A stretch of DNA of 37,723 bases from UBA9732 sp052170315 (lineage in GTDB: Bacteria > Spirochaetota > Spirochaetia > Sphaerochaetales > Sphaerochaetaceae): assembly GCA_052170315.1 (NCBI GenBank), contig JBQNAT010000017.1, positions 1-37,723 on the forward strand, in the 5' to 3' direction. The notes under the pieces were generated by a model. It made no database searches. It was not told the DNA's origin and saw only the letters and a program-made list of their open reading frames with translations. The translations under genes were made by a program, and so were the position numbers. Positions 1 through 7,316 of the stretch are shown piece after piece. The stretch's first letter is position 1. The number at the start of each line of letters is the position of its first letter.

Positions 1-11
1 ATTATTGAAGT

Positions 12-55
12 ATCGCTGTAATTACTTCCAACATAGGTAATTGCAGCGATTTTTT
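12..55 (+). terminator. Rho-independent terminator of a gene upstream of the window
   Basis: A 14-bp stem is formed by 12-25 and 37-50 with one G-T type wobble, an 11-nt loop, and is followed directly by a T run at 50-55. It would end a plus-strand transcript entering from the left; there is no matching T run for the other strand. Confidence 0.85.
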
Positions 56-417
56 CGTGTTTTTGCTGCGGAAGTCGAGTTGTTGCATTGTTTTATTTGA
101 AAGTCAATTTTTTTATTTAAAAGTAATATTTTTGTCGTAAAACTTATAAATACAATAATTTAACTGTTGAATTTTACATAAAACGCAATTATTTGCAACA
201 CAACATTTTTTAGTAAATAAAGATTTTCGCAAAGATTTTTTTAACTAATTTATTGCTAATAAAGAGATTAGTATAAACATGGGGACAAAAAATATTTTGT
301 TCGTGTTGCAAAGACACGCCGGTCAAAAAGCTTTAAATACACAATATAATACTTAACCAATGTAACAAAATACCACGTAAAACAGGTATCATTATTTTGT
401 CCTTTGGAACAACGCTT
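56..417. other. AT-rich intergenic stretch, no gene seen
   Basis: This stretch is very AT-rich and has stops in all frames. I see no RNA gene and no clear promoter. A weak stem (ATACC/GGTAT, about 370-391) followed on the minus strand by TTTTGTT could be a poor terminator for the membrane-protein gene to the right. Confidence 0.5.
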
Positions 418-834
418 TTATATCACTCCAAAAGGTATCAGAACAGCAAGCAGAACCGCAACAAGAGCCCATTCGGTTATAAGAAATATCTTTCTTTTTT
501 TATCTTCCATAAAAGGGACATAGTTAGAGGCAAGGAAGAACGGAATATAGGTTGTAATAAACACGGGAAGAACGCCCCACCATTTGTACACCCAGATAAA
601 ACTCCAGTTGCCTGTCCCCGCCAGGAAAGACTCGAAAAGAGCAAAGAGCAAAGCCATTCCAAGAGCCCCGGCAAGCTTGCAGCTTATACCCCCGAATTTG
701 CCTTTTACGAAATATTTTTTTGTTTTGTCATCAGGAAGCATCTTAAAAGATATTATGCCTGCAAGGGAAAACATCATTGAAAGTTCCCAGCATACACCTA
801 TAAGAAGTATGAAAGATGTGGATTCATTGCTCAC
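418..834 (-). CDS. Small integral membrane protein, true start unclear
   Basis: From the only in-frame start (GTG at 834) this is a 138-aa protein with four hydrophobic segments and polar loops; function not recognised. The GTG has no Shine-Dalgarno sequence. The same frame stays open upstream to 1002 and encodes protein-like sequence, including another membrane segment (...FRAITAGFALYGVHW...), but contains no ATG, GTG or TTG. The real protein was probably about 180 aa with five segments. An ATG at about 974 lies in another frame and would join this frame after a single-base shift, so the gene may be frameshifted. It follows the TSUP permease on the same strand with no gap, which suggests co-transcription. 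TAA stop at 418-420. Confidence 0.6.
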   Translation of the reverse strand: MSNESTSFILLIGVCWELSMMFSLAGIISFKMLPDDKTKKYFVKGKFGGISCKLAGALGMALLFALFESFLAGTGNWSFIWVYKWWGVLPVFITTYIPFFLASNYVPFMEDKKRKIFLITEWALVAVLLAVLIPFGVI

Positions 835-992
835 GGCCCATAAAGGATAGCCCGCAATTTTGGCAATAACCGCATTGGCTATCTCATAAAGCCAATGGAC
901 TCCGTATAAAGCAAAACCTGCCGTAATTGCCCTGAAGTCCTTTTTCTTTGCCTCATTCCAGTATACCCCATTTCCGGTAATCCGGTGAGGCG

Positions 993-1751
993 TCAGATAA
1001 TATCAATTAAAATTTTTACAAAAAGCAGAATCACCACCACTATCATCATGGGCCGCACTATCTTCACATCTTTTTTTATGGCAAGACGGCTCCCGATAAG
1101 ATTTCCCGCTATTGAGCAAACTGCGCACGGAATCGCAATCCGGTACAGCACATTGCCGGTACGCACAAAATTTAGCAGCGCCGCGATATTCGATGCCCAG
1201 TTTATCATTCTTGCGTTCCCGCAGGCCTTCTTGACGCTCAGCCCCGCAATCATTATGAAACCCATCTGCGTGAACATTCCCGCCCCCGGTCCGTAAAACC
1301 CGTCGTAGAACCCCACAGCAAGACCTATACCAATGCAGAGAAGGACCGATTTCCCAAGCGGCATTTCACGTTCATGCCCGGAGTAATCCTTGTCGAGTAT
1401 GGCCAAAACGGCTACGACAGGCGTTGCGCACAGAAGAAGAATGCTGAAAATCTTTTCATCTATAAGAAGCGAACATTCCGAACCTATCCACGAACCCGCC
1501 AGAGCAGCGACAAAAGCTCCTATAAGCGTTGGAATATCATAGTTCTTAGTCCTTATATAATTAATAGATGAAAAAGTACCGCCCGCGAACGATGAAAATT
1601 TGTTAGTGCCAAGCGCCATTGTTCCGGGAATTCCGCACGCCATATAGGATGTGAGGCTTATCAGACCTCCGCCGCCCGCAATCGAATCAATGAAACCGGC
1701 AGTAAAAATAAGCGGACAAAGTATGAAAAGAAGGTTTAAATTAATATCCAT
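993..1751 (-). CDS. TauE/SafE (TSUP) family permease
   Basis: A 252-aa polytopic membrane protein of the TauE/SafE/TSUP family, whose members export or import small anions such as sulfite, sulfoacetate or similar organic acids. The family-typical N-terminus is present (GFIDSIAGGGGLISLTS), with a glycine-rich repeat-like second half (GFYDGFYGPGAGMF), as expected for the two pseudo-symmetric halves. About seven to eight hydrophobic segments are visible. I place the start at ATG 1751 because GGAGG at 1755-1760 lies 5 nt before it; the ATG at 1763 would put that ribosome site inside the gene. The substrate cannot be told from sequence. It is divergent from the aminotransferase at 1868, with which it shares a 116-bp promoter region. 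Confidence 0.85.
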   Translation of the reverse strand: MDINLNLLFILCPLIFTAGFIDSIAGGGGLISLTSYMACGIPGTMALGTNKFSSFAGGTFSSINYIRTKNYDIPTLIGAFVAALAGSWIGSECSLLIDEKIFSILLLCATPVVAVLAILDKDYSGHEREMPLGKSVLLCIGIGLAVGFYDGFYGPGAGMFTQMGFIMIAGLSVKKACGNARMINWASNIAALLNFVRTGNVLYRIAIPCAVCSIAGNLIGSRLAIKKDVKIVRPMMIVVVILLFVKILIDII

Positions 1752-1784
1752 TTTTACCTCCATGCCTCACAAACCGATTTTTTT

Positions 1785-1822
1785 TAGATTGTTAATCGGT
1801 ATACAATTGTAATATTATTCAA
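1785..1822 (+). promoter_or_regulatory. Possible promoter of the aminotransferase gene
   Basis: TTGTTA, 18 bp, then TATTAT precedes the plus-strand gene starting at 1868. The spacer region contains dyads (ATTGT...ACAAT around GTATAC) that could bind a regulator shared with the divergent permease gene. Assigned by eye only. Confidence 0.35.
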
Positions 1823-1867
1823 ATAAGGAACAATCAACAATAGAAATATGTGACAGGAGGTCAATTT

Positions 1868-3154
1868 ATGGACAAACTTGCCGCCGATTTAAACGAGGAA
1901 CTTAAAAAAACAAAGGTATACTCAATGCTTTCGGACTATGGCAGACGTATATATATTCCAAAAGGCATAATCGTACAAAGCGGAGAAGCAAAGAAAAAAG
2001 CGGACAAGTACAACGCCACAATAGGAGTAGCGCTTGAAAAAGGCACTGTAATGTATATACCGTCAATCAGAGAACAGTTTTCACCGGAACTGGAACCCGG
2101 CGAACTTTTCCCCTATTCGCCAATGGGCGGAAACGCGGCGCTGAGAGAGCTGTGGAAAAAGGAAATGTTTTTAAAAAATCCCAGTCTGGAAGGTAAAAAG
2201 TTCTCCATGCCGCTTGTATGCTCGGGGCTTACAAACGCTTTAAGTCTTGTATGTTCCCTTTTCCTTGACAAGGGTGACAGCGTAGTTCTTCCTTCAATGT
2301 ACTGGGAAAACTACGATCTGATACTTGACGAACAGATACAGGCGGAAAAAGTCCTTTTTGACAACTTTGAAGGACAGGGTTTCAACGTTAAGGGGCTGGA
2401 CAAGGCTATCGCATCGGTCAAAGCCGACAAGGTCGCGGTTCTTCTTAACTTCCCAAACAACCCTACCGGCTATACACCTACAAACGAAGAAGCGGACGCG
2501 ATTGCCGCAGTTCTTTGCAAATATGCCGAATTAGGAAAGAAATTGATAGTAATAACAGATGATGCTTACTTTGGACTGTTTTTTGAGGAAAATGTATACA
2601 AAGAAAGTCTGTTCGCCAAAATCTGCGATACCTCCGAAAATCTCCTTGCGGTTAAATGCGATGCGGCTACGAAGGAAGAAATGGTCTGGGGGTTCAGACT
2701 GGCTTTCATTACCTACGGTTTCAGGGGCTCTACGGATGAAACTTTGGATGCCCTTACGCAGAAGACAATGGGAGCAATAAGAGGAAATCTTTCAAACTGT
2801 TCCACACCGGGTCAGAACATACTGCTGAAGGGCATGACGGCAGAAACCTATCACAGAGACAAGCAGGCCGGCATAGACAAGATTGGCAGGCGCTACCATA
2901 TAATGAAAAAGGCTTTGGCAAAGTATGCGGATAAAGACAGTCTTAAGCCCTATCCGTTTAACAGCGGCTACTTCATGAGTTTCTACACAAAGTGCGATGC
3001 GGAAGCTTTAAGGCAGGAGCTTTTAAACAACTGGGGGACAGGCGCTATAAGGTTGGGCGACCACCTGCTGCGCCTTGCGTTCTCAAGTATAGACGCGGAA
3101 AACATTGAAGGTCTTGTATACACAGTGTACAAAGCGGCGGAAAAGCTCTGCTAA
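1868..3154 (+). CDS. PLP-dependent aminotransferase, class I/II fold
   Basis: A 428-aa fold-type I PLP enzyme, the usual length for an aspartate-aminotransferase-like protein. Visible landmarks are FPNNPTG near residue 195 (PLP/substrate loop), DDAYFG near 230 (the Asp that holds the pyridine nitrogen), a lysine in DAATKEEMVWGFR near 268 as the likely Schiff-base lysine, and an Arg-rich C-terminus (IRLGDHLLRLAFSS) that normally binds the substrate carboxylate. Start chosen at ATG 1868 because AGGAGG at 1855-1860 precedes it by 7 nt; a GTG at 1850 overlaps that site. The amino donor is not known. The acidic amino-acid symporter downstream suggests Asp/Glu, but that is inference from position. 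Confidence 0.88.
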   Translation: MDKLAADLNEELKKTKVYSMLSDYGRRIYIPKGIIVQSGEAKKKADKYNATIGVALEKGTVMYIPSIREQFSPELEPGELFPYSPMGGNAALRELWKKEMFLKNPSLEGKKFSMPLVCSGLTNALSLVCSLFLDKGDSVVLPSMYWENYDLILDEQIQAEKVLFDNFEGQGFNVKGLDKAIASVKADKVAVLLNFPNNPTGYTPTNEEADAIAAVLCKYAELGKKLIVITDDAYFGLFFEENVYKESLFAKICDTSENLLAVKCDAATKEEMVWGFRLAFITYGFRGSTDETLDALTQKTMGAIRGNLSNCSTPGQNILLKGMTAETYHRDKQAGIDKIGRRYHIMKKALAKYADKDSLKPYPFNSGYFMSFYTKCDAEALRQELLNNWGTGAIRLGDHLLRLAFSSIDAENIEGLVYTVYKAAEKLC

Positions 3155-3283
3155 AAAATATAAGGTCTATAGCCTATCCAAGCAATGAAGGATTTCTTTT
3201 AAATGTCATCTTCTTTCAATTTGCTTTTTTATTTACTAAACTATCAGTTCAAGTGATTTAATCCAATTAAATATCACTAAAAG

Positions 3284-3312
3284 ACTTAAAAAAATATTTG
3301 TACTCATATAAT
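3284..3312 (+). promoter_or_regulatory. Probable promoter of the symporter gene
   Basis: A perfect -10 box TATAAT lies at 3307-3312; 17 bp upstream is a weak -35 (ACTTAA, 3284-3289). Transcription would begin near 3320, leaving an untranslated leader of about 70 nt that contains an inverted repeat. Confidence 0.45.
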
Positions 3313-3338
3313 CCCATAGGTTATGATATTAATGTCAT

Positions 3339-3367
3339 TTACAAGGTGAATAATATACGCCTTGTAA
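3339..3367 (+). promoter_or_regulatory. Leader hairpin / operator upstream of the symporter
   Basis: A perfect 8-bp inverted repeat, TTACAAGG (3339-3346) and CCTTGTAA (3360-3367), has a 13-nt AT-rich loop. It sits between the predicted transcription start and the ribosome site (AAGGGGG, about 3381-3387). There is no T run, so it is not a terminator. It could be an operator or an RNA structure. Confidence 0.5.
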
Positions 3368-3392
3368 TCAACGACTTAAAAAGGGGGTCTCT

Positions 3393-4700
3393 ATGGCAGA
3401 GAAGCAGAAAAAAGGAGTAATCAGGGCTTATCTGGAGTTTAACGTACTCTATAAGATTCTGATTGGATTGGTAGTTGGAGCTGTTGTGGGAATAATTCTT
3501 GCAGCCGGCGGCGTTTCATCCATTCCCGCGTGGATATCTATGTTCGGAACAATATTCACCAGACTGTTGAAGATGATAATCATCCCGATAATCGTCGGTT
3601 CGCTTGTTGTCGGAGCATCTTCAGTATCTCCTGCGAACGTCGGAAAGGTTGGTATACGCATAATTATAATCTATCTCATTACATCGGCTTTCGGAGTAAT
3701 AATAGGTCTTGGGATGGGAGCTGTCTTCCGCCCGGATGCGGGTCTTGCGTCTGTAGCAGCGCGTGCCGCTGAAGCCGCAGGAAAGACAGCAACCACTGAC
3801 ATCTGGAGCGTTATATATAATATTGTTCCGACAAGCGTGCTTTCGGCTCTTGTAAACGAAAGCGTTCTTCAGGTAATTTTCTTCACGCTGCTGTTCGGAA
3901 TCTGCCTCTCATACTGTAGAATTTCAAAGGATGAAAGAATAGCAAAGGCAGCACAGACAACTTATGAAATTTTCGACTGCCTTACGGAAATCATGATGAA
4001 GATCGTAGCAGGCATAATGCAGTATGCTCCTATAGGTGTTGCCGTACTCATCTGTGAAGTTTTCGCAAAGAACGGAGCAAAGGTCGCAGGTTCCCTTGGT
4101 GTTGTTACCGTTGCATGTTTCCTTGGCTACCTTATCCATATTATCCTTATTTACGGCGGACTTATTAAGATTTACAAAATCCCGTTCAAGCCGTTCTTCA
4201 AAGAAGCAAGAACTCCGTTTATCACGGCTTTTGTCACACGTTCTTCAAACGGAACCCTTCCTACAACAATGGTTGCCGCGGAGAACCTTGGAATTGACAA
4301 GGAAGTTTACGCTTTCTCGCTTCCTCTGGGCGCAACAATCAACATGGACGGAACCGCAATCTATCAGGGCGTATGTACATGGTTCCTTGTTCTTTCAGCT
4401 ATGGGCAGAGGCCTGACAATTGGTGAAATGGGACTTATCATTGTTCTCGCAACGCTGGCATCAATTGGAACCGCAGGCGTCCCGGGAGCCGGAGTAATAA
4501 TGCTGGCAATGGTTATGCAGGGAATCAACCTTCCGCTTGAAGCAGGAACGGTACTTGCAGGCGCATATGCGATGATTCTTGGGATAGACGCAATTCTTGA
4601 TATGGGAAGAACAGCCCTCAACGTCACAGGAGATCTTACATGTTCTGCCTGTATCGCTAAAAAGATGGGCTACATCAGAAAGGATGCTATCATAAAGTAG
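3393..4700 (+). CDS. Dicarboxylate/amino acid:cation symporter (DAACS, GltP/GltPh-like)
   Basis: A 435-aa secondary transporter of the DAACS family, which takes up Glu, Asp or C4-dicarboxylates with Na+ or H+. The hairpin-1 loop reads RSSNGTLPTT (about residues 281-290), the TM7 cation motif is NMDGT near 316, and TM8 carries DAILDMGRTALNVTGD. That last stretch keeps the Asp, Arg, Asn and Asp positions which in GltPh (D394, R397, N401, D405) bind the substrate amino group, side-chain carboxylate and Na+. The Arg argues for an acidic substrate. AAGGGGG precedes the ATG. It lies between the aminotransferase and the convergent Asp/Glu racemase and ends in a strong terminator. Confidence 0.93.
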   Translation: MAEKQKKGVIRAYLEFNVLYKILIGLVVGAVVGIILAAGGVSSIPAWISMFGTIFTRLLKMIIIPIIVGSLVVGASSVSPANVGKVGIRIIIIYLITSAFGVIIGLGMGAVFRPDAGLASVAARAAEAAGKTATTDIWSVIYNIVPTSVLSALVNESVLQVIFFTLLFGICLSYCRISKDERIAKAAQTTYEIFDCLTEIMMKIVAGIMQYAPIGVAVLICEVFAKNGAKVAGSLGVVTVACFLGYLIHIILIYGGLIKIYKIPFKPFFKEARTPFITAFVTRSSNGTLPTTMVAAENLGIDKEVYAFSLPLGATINMDGTAIYQGVCTWFLVLSAMGRGLTIGEMGLIIVLATLASIGTAGVPGAGVIMLAMVMQGINLPLEAGTVLAGAYAMILGIDAILDMGRTALNVTGDLTCSACIAKKMGYIRKDAIIK

Positions 4701-4720
4701 TTCTCATAAGTTAATACTTT

Positions 4721-4770
4721 GAGAGGCTTCAAAGAGTTCCGGAAAAACTCGGAGAAGCCTCTCTTTTTTT
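4721..4770 (+). terminator. Rho-independent terminator after the symporter
   Basis: GAGAGGCTTC (4721-4730) pairs perfectly with GAAGCCTCTC (4754-4763); a smaller GAGTT/AACTC stem lies inside the loop; seven T follow at 4764-4770. The T run touches the 3' end of the convergent racemase gene. Confidence 0.93.
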
Positions 4771-5527
4771 ATATGAGTTTTTCAGGCTCGGTTGCCTTAA
4801 TAAGCTCAATTGCAAGAATTTCAGTAGGGTCTATGAGTTCTATACCATCGAAATCACTGGTATTAGGGAAAACAAGAGGGAGCTCCGTACAGCCTAGGAT
4901 GGCGGCTGCGCAGCCTTTTTCCTTAATGGAGCGTATGGCGCGCGTTACGGTTACAAGGCTTTTATGTGAAACCTTTGATTTTGCTTTTATGCCGTATTTC
5001 GGGTTGTAAATCGCATCATGCACGTAAGCCTCTTCGGAATCATCAAGAGTCACAAGCTCCAAATCGGGATACCTGTCAAAGTATGCGTTGTAAATGCCTG
5101 TTTTTAGGGTTCCAAGTGTGGAAAGAATCCCTATCTTAGCCTTTCCGAAACGTTCGGAAATTGCCTTGCAGGTGACCTCGATCATATTGATAAAATTAAC
5201 TCCCGCGGGGAAATTGATGTGCCCAAGTATCCGCGGACTGTGGGCCGTGTTGCAGGCTATTCCAAAAGCGGTGACCCCGCAGAAAGATAAAAGTTCCATA
5301 CATTTCTGAAGGCCAGGCGCAGGATCGGCTCCGCCTTCAAGAAGATAGGCTGTTCTGTCCGGTATGATTGACGGGCAGGAAATCAATATCATATCAATAT
5401 GGTCCTGGTCCCCGGTTGCCTTTGTGTGCATGAACACCTTATCTGCAAGATCCAGCCCGGCAGATGGTCCAACTCCTCCGATTATCCCGATTGTGGGTTT
5501 ATTCGTCATACTCCCTGACAGGTTCAT
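4769..5527 (-). CDS. Aspartate/glutamate racemase family protein
   Basis: A 252-aa member of the Asp/Glu/hydantoin racemase superfamily, cofactor-independent enzymes that use two cysteines as acid and base. Both are present: Cys in GIACNTAH near residue 92 and Cys in LGCTELPL near 211. The N-terminus has the family's IGIIGGVGP loop. Likely product aspartate (or glutamate) racemase; the substrate is not settled by sequence. It is the third gene of a minus-strand operon and overlaps the PH-domain gene by 29 bp. The ATG at 5527 has GAGG 6 nt upstream. An internal ATG at 5509 (MTNKPTIG) would give the more usual N-terminus, but its GGGAG site is only 1 nt away, so I keep 5527. Confidence 0.85.
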   Translation of the reverse strand: MNLSGSMTNKPTIGIIGGVGPSAGLDLADKVFMHTKATGDQDHIDMILISCPSIIPDRTAYLLEGGADPAPGLQKCMELLSFCGVTAFGIACNTAHSPRILGHINFPAGVNFINMIEVTCKAISERFGKAKIGILSTLGTLKTGIYNAYFDRYPDLELVTLDDSEEAYVHDAIYNPKYGIKAKSKVSHKSLVTVTRAIRSIKEKGCAAAILGCTELPLVFPNTSDFDGIELIDPTEILAIELIKATEPEKLI

Positions 5528-5888
5528 TCATGGCCTCGTTGAAAAGCTTCTCCCGACCCGCCTGAGTCTGACGAATCAGGAAAACCTTATCATCCGTTTC
5601 GATTTCAACGTTTGAGAGAAGAAAGCGCCTGGTGAATTTCCAGCTTTTCACGGCATTACGCTTTATAACAGTAACGTTACCCTCAGAAATTACGCCTGCG
5701 CCGATTATAAGGATTCTGTAGTCGGTAACGGCAACCAGCTGCCTTGTACCGTCGTAAATCCCGGTAAGAACACAATTCAGCTTTTCATCTAAATTCAGGA
5801 GCCGGCTTAACGGCTTTATTTCCAATCTATAGTAGTAATCGCTGTAGATTCCAAGCTGGCTAAGCCGCTCCAAAACATCATTTTTCAT
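5499..5888 (-). CDS. Bacterial PH-domain (YokE-like) protein
   Basis: A 129-aa soluble protein. Most of it resembles a single bacterial PH-like beta domain of the YokE type: the stretch LVAVTDYRILIIG, then a run of alternating beta strands (NVTVIKRNAVKSWKF) and an amphipathic C-terminal helix. Such small domains have no established enzymatic role. A strong ribosome site (AAGGGGG) precedes ATG 5888. It starts 21 bp after the D-aminoacyl-tRNA deacylase gene and overlaps the racemase gene by 29 bp, so the three are probably translated as one coupled operon. Why a PH-like protein should be coupled to D-amino-acid enzymes is unknown. Confidence 0.75.
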   Translation of the reverse strand: MKNDVLERLSQLGIYSDYYYRLEIKPLSRLLNLDEKLNCVLTGIYDGTRQLVAVTDYRILIIGAGVISEGNVTVIKRNAVKSWKFTRRFLLSNVEIETDDKVFLIRQTQAGREKLFNEAMNEPVREYDE

Positions 5889-5908
5889 AAGGCCCCCTTC
5901 CAGGTCTT

Positions 5909-6355
5909 TCAGAGAGTGTCCGAATCAAGAATAATGGTAAACGGTCCGTCGTTCAGAAGTTCAACATCCATATGAGCCCCGAAAACGCCATGCTCCACCA
6001 CGGGAACATAGGCGCGTGCCTTATCCATAATATATTCATACATGGGCTTTGCTATTTCAGGTTTACCGGCATTGGAAAACCCCGGCCGATTGCCGGAACG
6101 GCAGTCAGCATAGAGCGTGAATTGGGATATCATCAGCATTTCTCCACCGATATCCATTACGGAAAGGTTTGTTTTGCCGTTTTCATCCTTGAAAATCCTG
6201 AGATTGCAGAGCTTTTTTACCATTTTGTCGGCAATTTCCTTTGTGTCTGTCTGCGCAATGCCGCAGAGCACCATCAGACCGCGCCCGATTTTACCAGTGG
6301 GGACACCGTCAGCAACAACGCTGGAATGCCGCACACACTGGATTACGAACCTCAT
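5909..6355 (-). CDS. dtd: D-aminoacyl-tRNA deacylase
   Basis: A 148-aa protein, the usual length for DTD, which hydrolyses D-amino acids (and glycine) wrongly attached to tRNA and so protects translation. It begins MRFVIQCVRHSSV and carries the two signature motifs: SQFTLYAD near residues 76-83 and a C-terminal NDGPFTI near 133, the equivalent of the Gly-cisPro motif region of the dimeric active site. I place the start at ATG 6355, which has GGAGG 7 nt upstream; an upstream ATG at 6409 would add unrelated residues. First gene of a three-gene operon with a PH-domain protein and an Asp/Glu racemase. A D-amino-acid-producing racemase in the same operon fits a protective role. Confidence 0.94.
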   Translation of the reverse strand: MRFVIQCVRHSSVVADGVPTGKIGRGLMVLCGIAQTDTKEIADKMVKKLCNLRIFKDENGKTNLSVMDIGGEMLMISQFTLYADCRSGNRPGFSNAGKPEIAKPMYEYIMDKARAYVPVVEHGVFGAHMDVELLNDGPFTIILDSDTL

Positions 6356-6594
6356 TTCATACCTCCGTATCTTATTAAAATGATATAACAAAACCGCGCG
6401 CGACGCCACGAAAAACGACAGTTATACAGTCATCCGCTCCGGGACGTCGATTGAAAAAGAAAATGCAACAAAAAGCCATTCGGAAAAGTTTGCGGCTATA
6501 CCGATAACGGGCTTCATTTATACCCCTTGGGCAATTGGAAATACTGTCACCGTATATCAAATTAAAAGGAATAATTAAGGCTGCAGCCGGAAAA

Positions 6595-7062
6595 CTATGC
6601 CCTGACTTTTCCGGTGCAGTGCTCCGGGGTAATTTCTATCATAACAAGGCCGTCTGTATTCGGGCAGCCTTTAACCGGTCGAACTCCGGTGTTGGAACTT
6701 ATAGATTTCATCATGTCATTCAGCAGGCTGCGTTTTTCCGCAGCATCGGTAATTATCCGCGCCGTGCCGAAGACAATAACACTTCTGTAATGAGTGGTGA
6801 TATTCGGAACATCTATCTCGTTTTTGTCGATAACGGTCATGCAAACCTTTGGATTTCTGTTTATGGCATCCAGCTTATGGCTGGAATCCGATGTGCTGTG
6901 TATATAGAATTTTCCAAAAACATAGCCGTAGTTTACAGGCACTCCGTAGGGATAGCCGTCATCACCAGAAACGGACAGCATACCGAAATTATGTTTTTTC
7001 AGCATTGTTTCAGCTTCCAAAGCAGCCATCTGGCGGTCTTTTCTTCTCATTTCACGAAACAT
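6595..7062 (-). CDS. Pyridoxamine 5'-phosphate oxidase-family (Nim-like) flavoprotein
   Basis: A 155-aa FMN-binding split-barrel protein of the kind often annotated as pyridoxamine 5'-phosphate oxidase family or NimA-like. Family features are the N-terminal MRRKDRQM helix, GMLSVSGDDGYPYGVPVNY (first two strands), FYIHSTSDSSHKLDAI (FMN phosphate loop) and VCMTVID. Members bind FMN, F420 or heme; the precise reaction is not known. It lacks features of true PdxH. ATG 7062 has AAGGAG 6 nt upstream; the open frame extends to 7167, but that part has no better start. It is divergent from diaminopropionate ammonia-lyase. Confidence 0.85.
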   Translation of the reverse strand: MFREMRRKDRQMAALEAETMLKKHNFGMLSVSGDDGYPYGVPVNYGYVFGKFYIHSTSDSSHKLDAINRNPKVCMTVIDKNEIDVPNITTHYRSVIVFGTARIITDAAEKRSLLNDMMKSISSNTGVRPVKGCPNTDGLVMIEITPEHCTGKVRA

Positions 7063-7255
7063 TTGGCACTCCTTAAGGCATTTCCGGCCGATGTATACAA
7101 ATATAACAGGCATGGCGGGCTTCTTCCATGGAATTGAGTTATTTTTACTAATTATTTTCTTCGACAAGCTTTCAATTTCGGTTGCTAAGGTGCGCTTTAT
7201 GGGGCATTTAACTTAACTTTGTATGAACGAAAGACTCAAAACCTCCCTGCAGCCA

Positions 7256-7283
7256 TTGCAATTTTATTTTATTCATTTATGAT
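7256..7283 (+). promoter_or_regulatory. Probable promoter of dpaL
   Basis: TTGCAA (7256-7261), 16 bp, TATGAT (7278-7283), 33 bp before the start codon. The rest of the 254-bp gap between 7062 and 7317 shows no gene or RNA. Confidence 0.4.
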
Positions 7284-7316
7284 TGATTAGACAAAAACAT
7301 GAGAATGGGAGAAATT

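Noticed and set aside
397..780. 127-aa plus-strand ORF opposite the membrane-protein gene
   Set aside because: It is the complement of a hydrophobic coding frame, has no ribosome site and no family resemblance.
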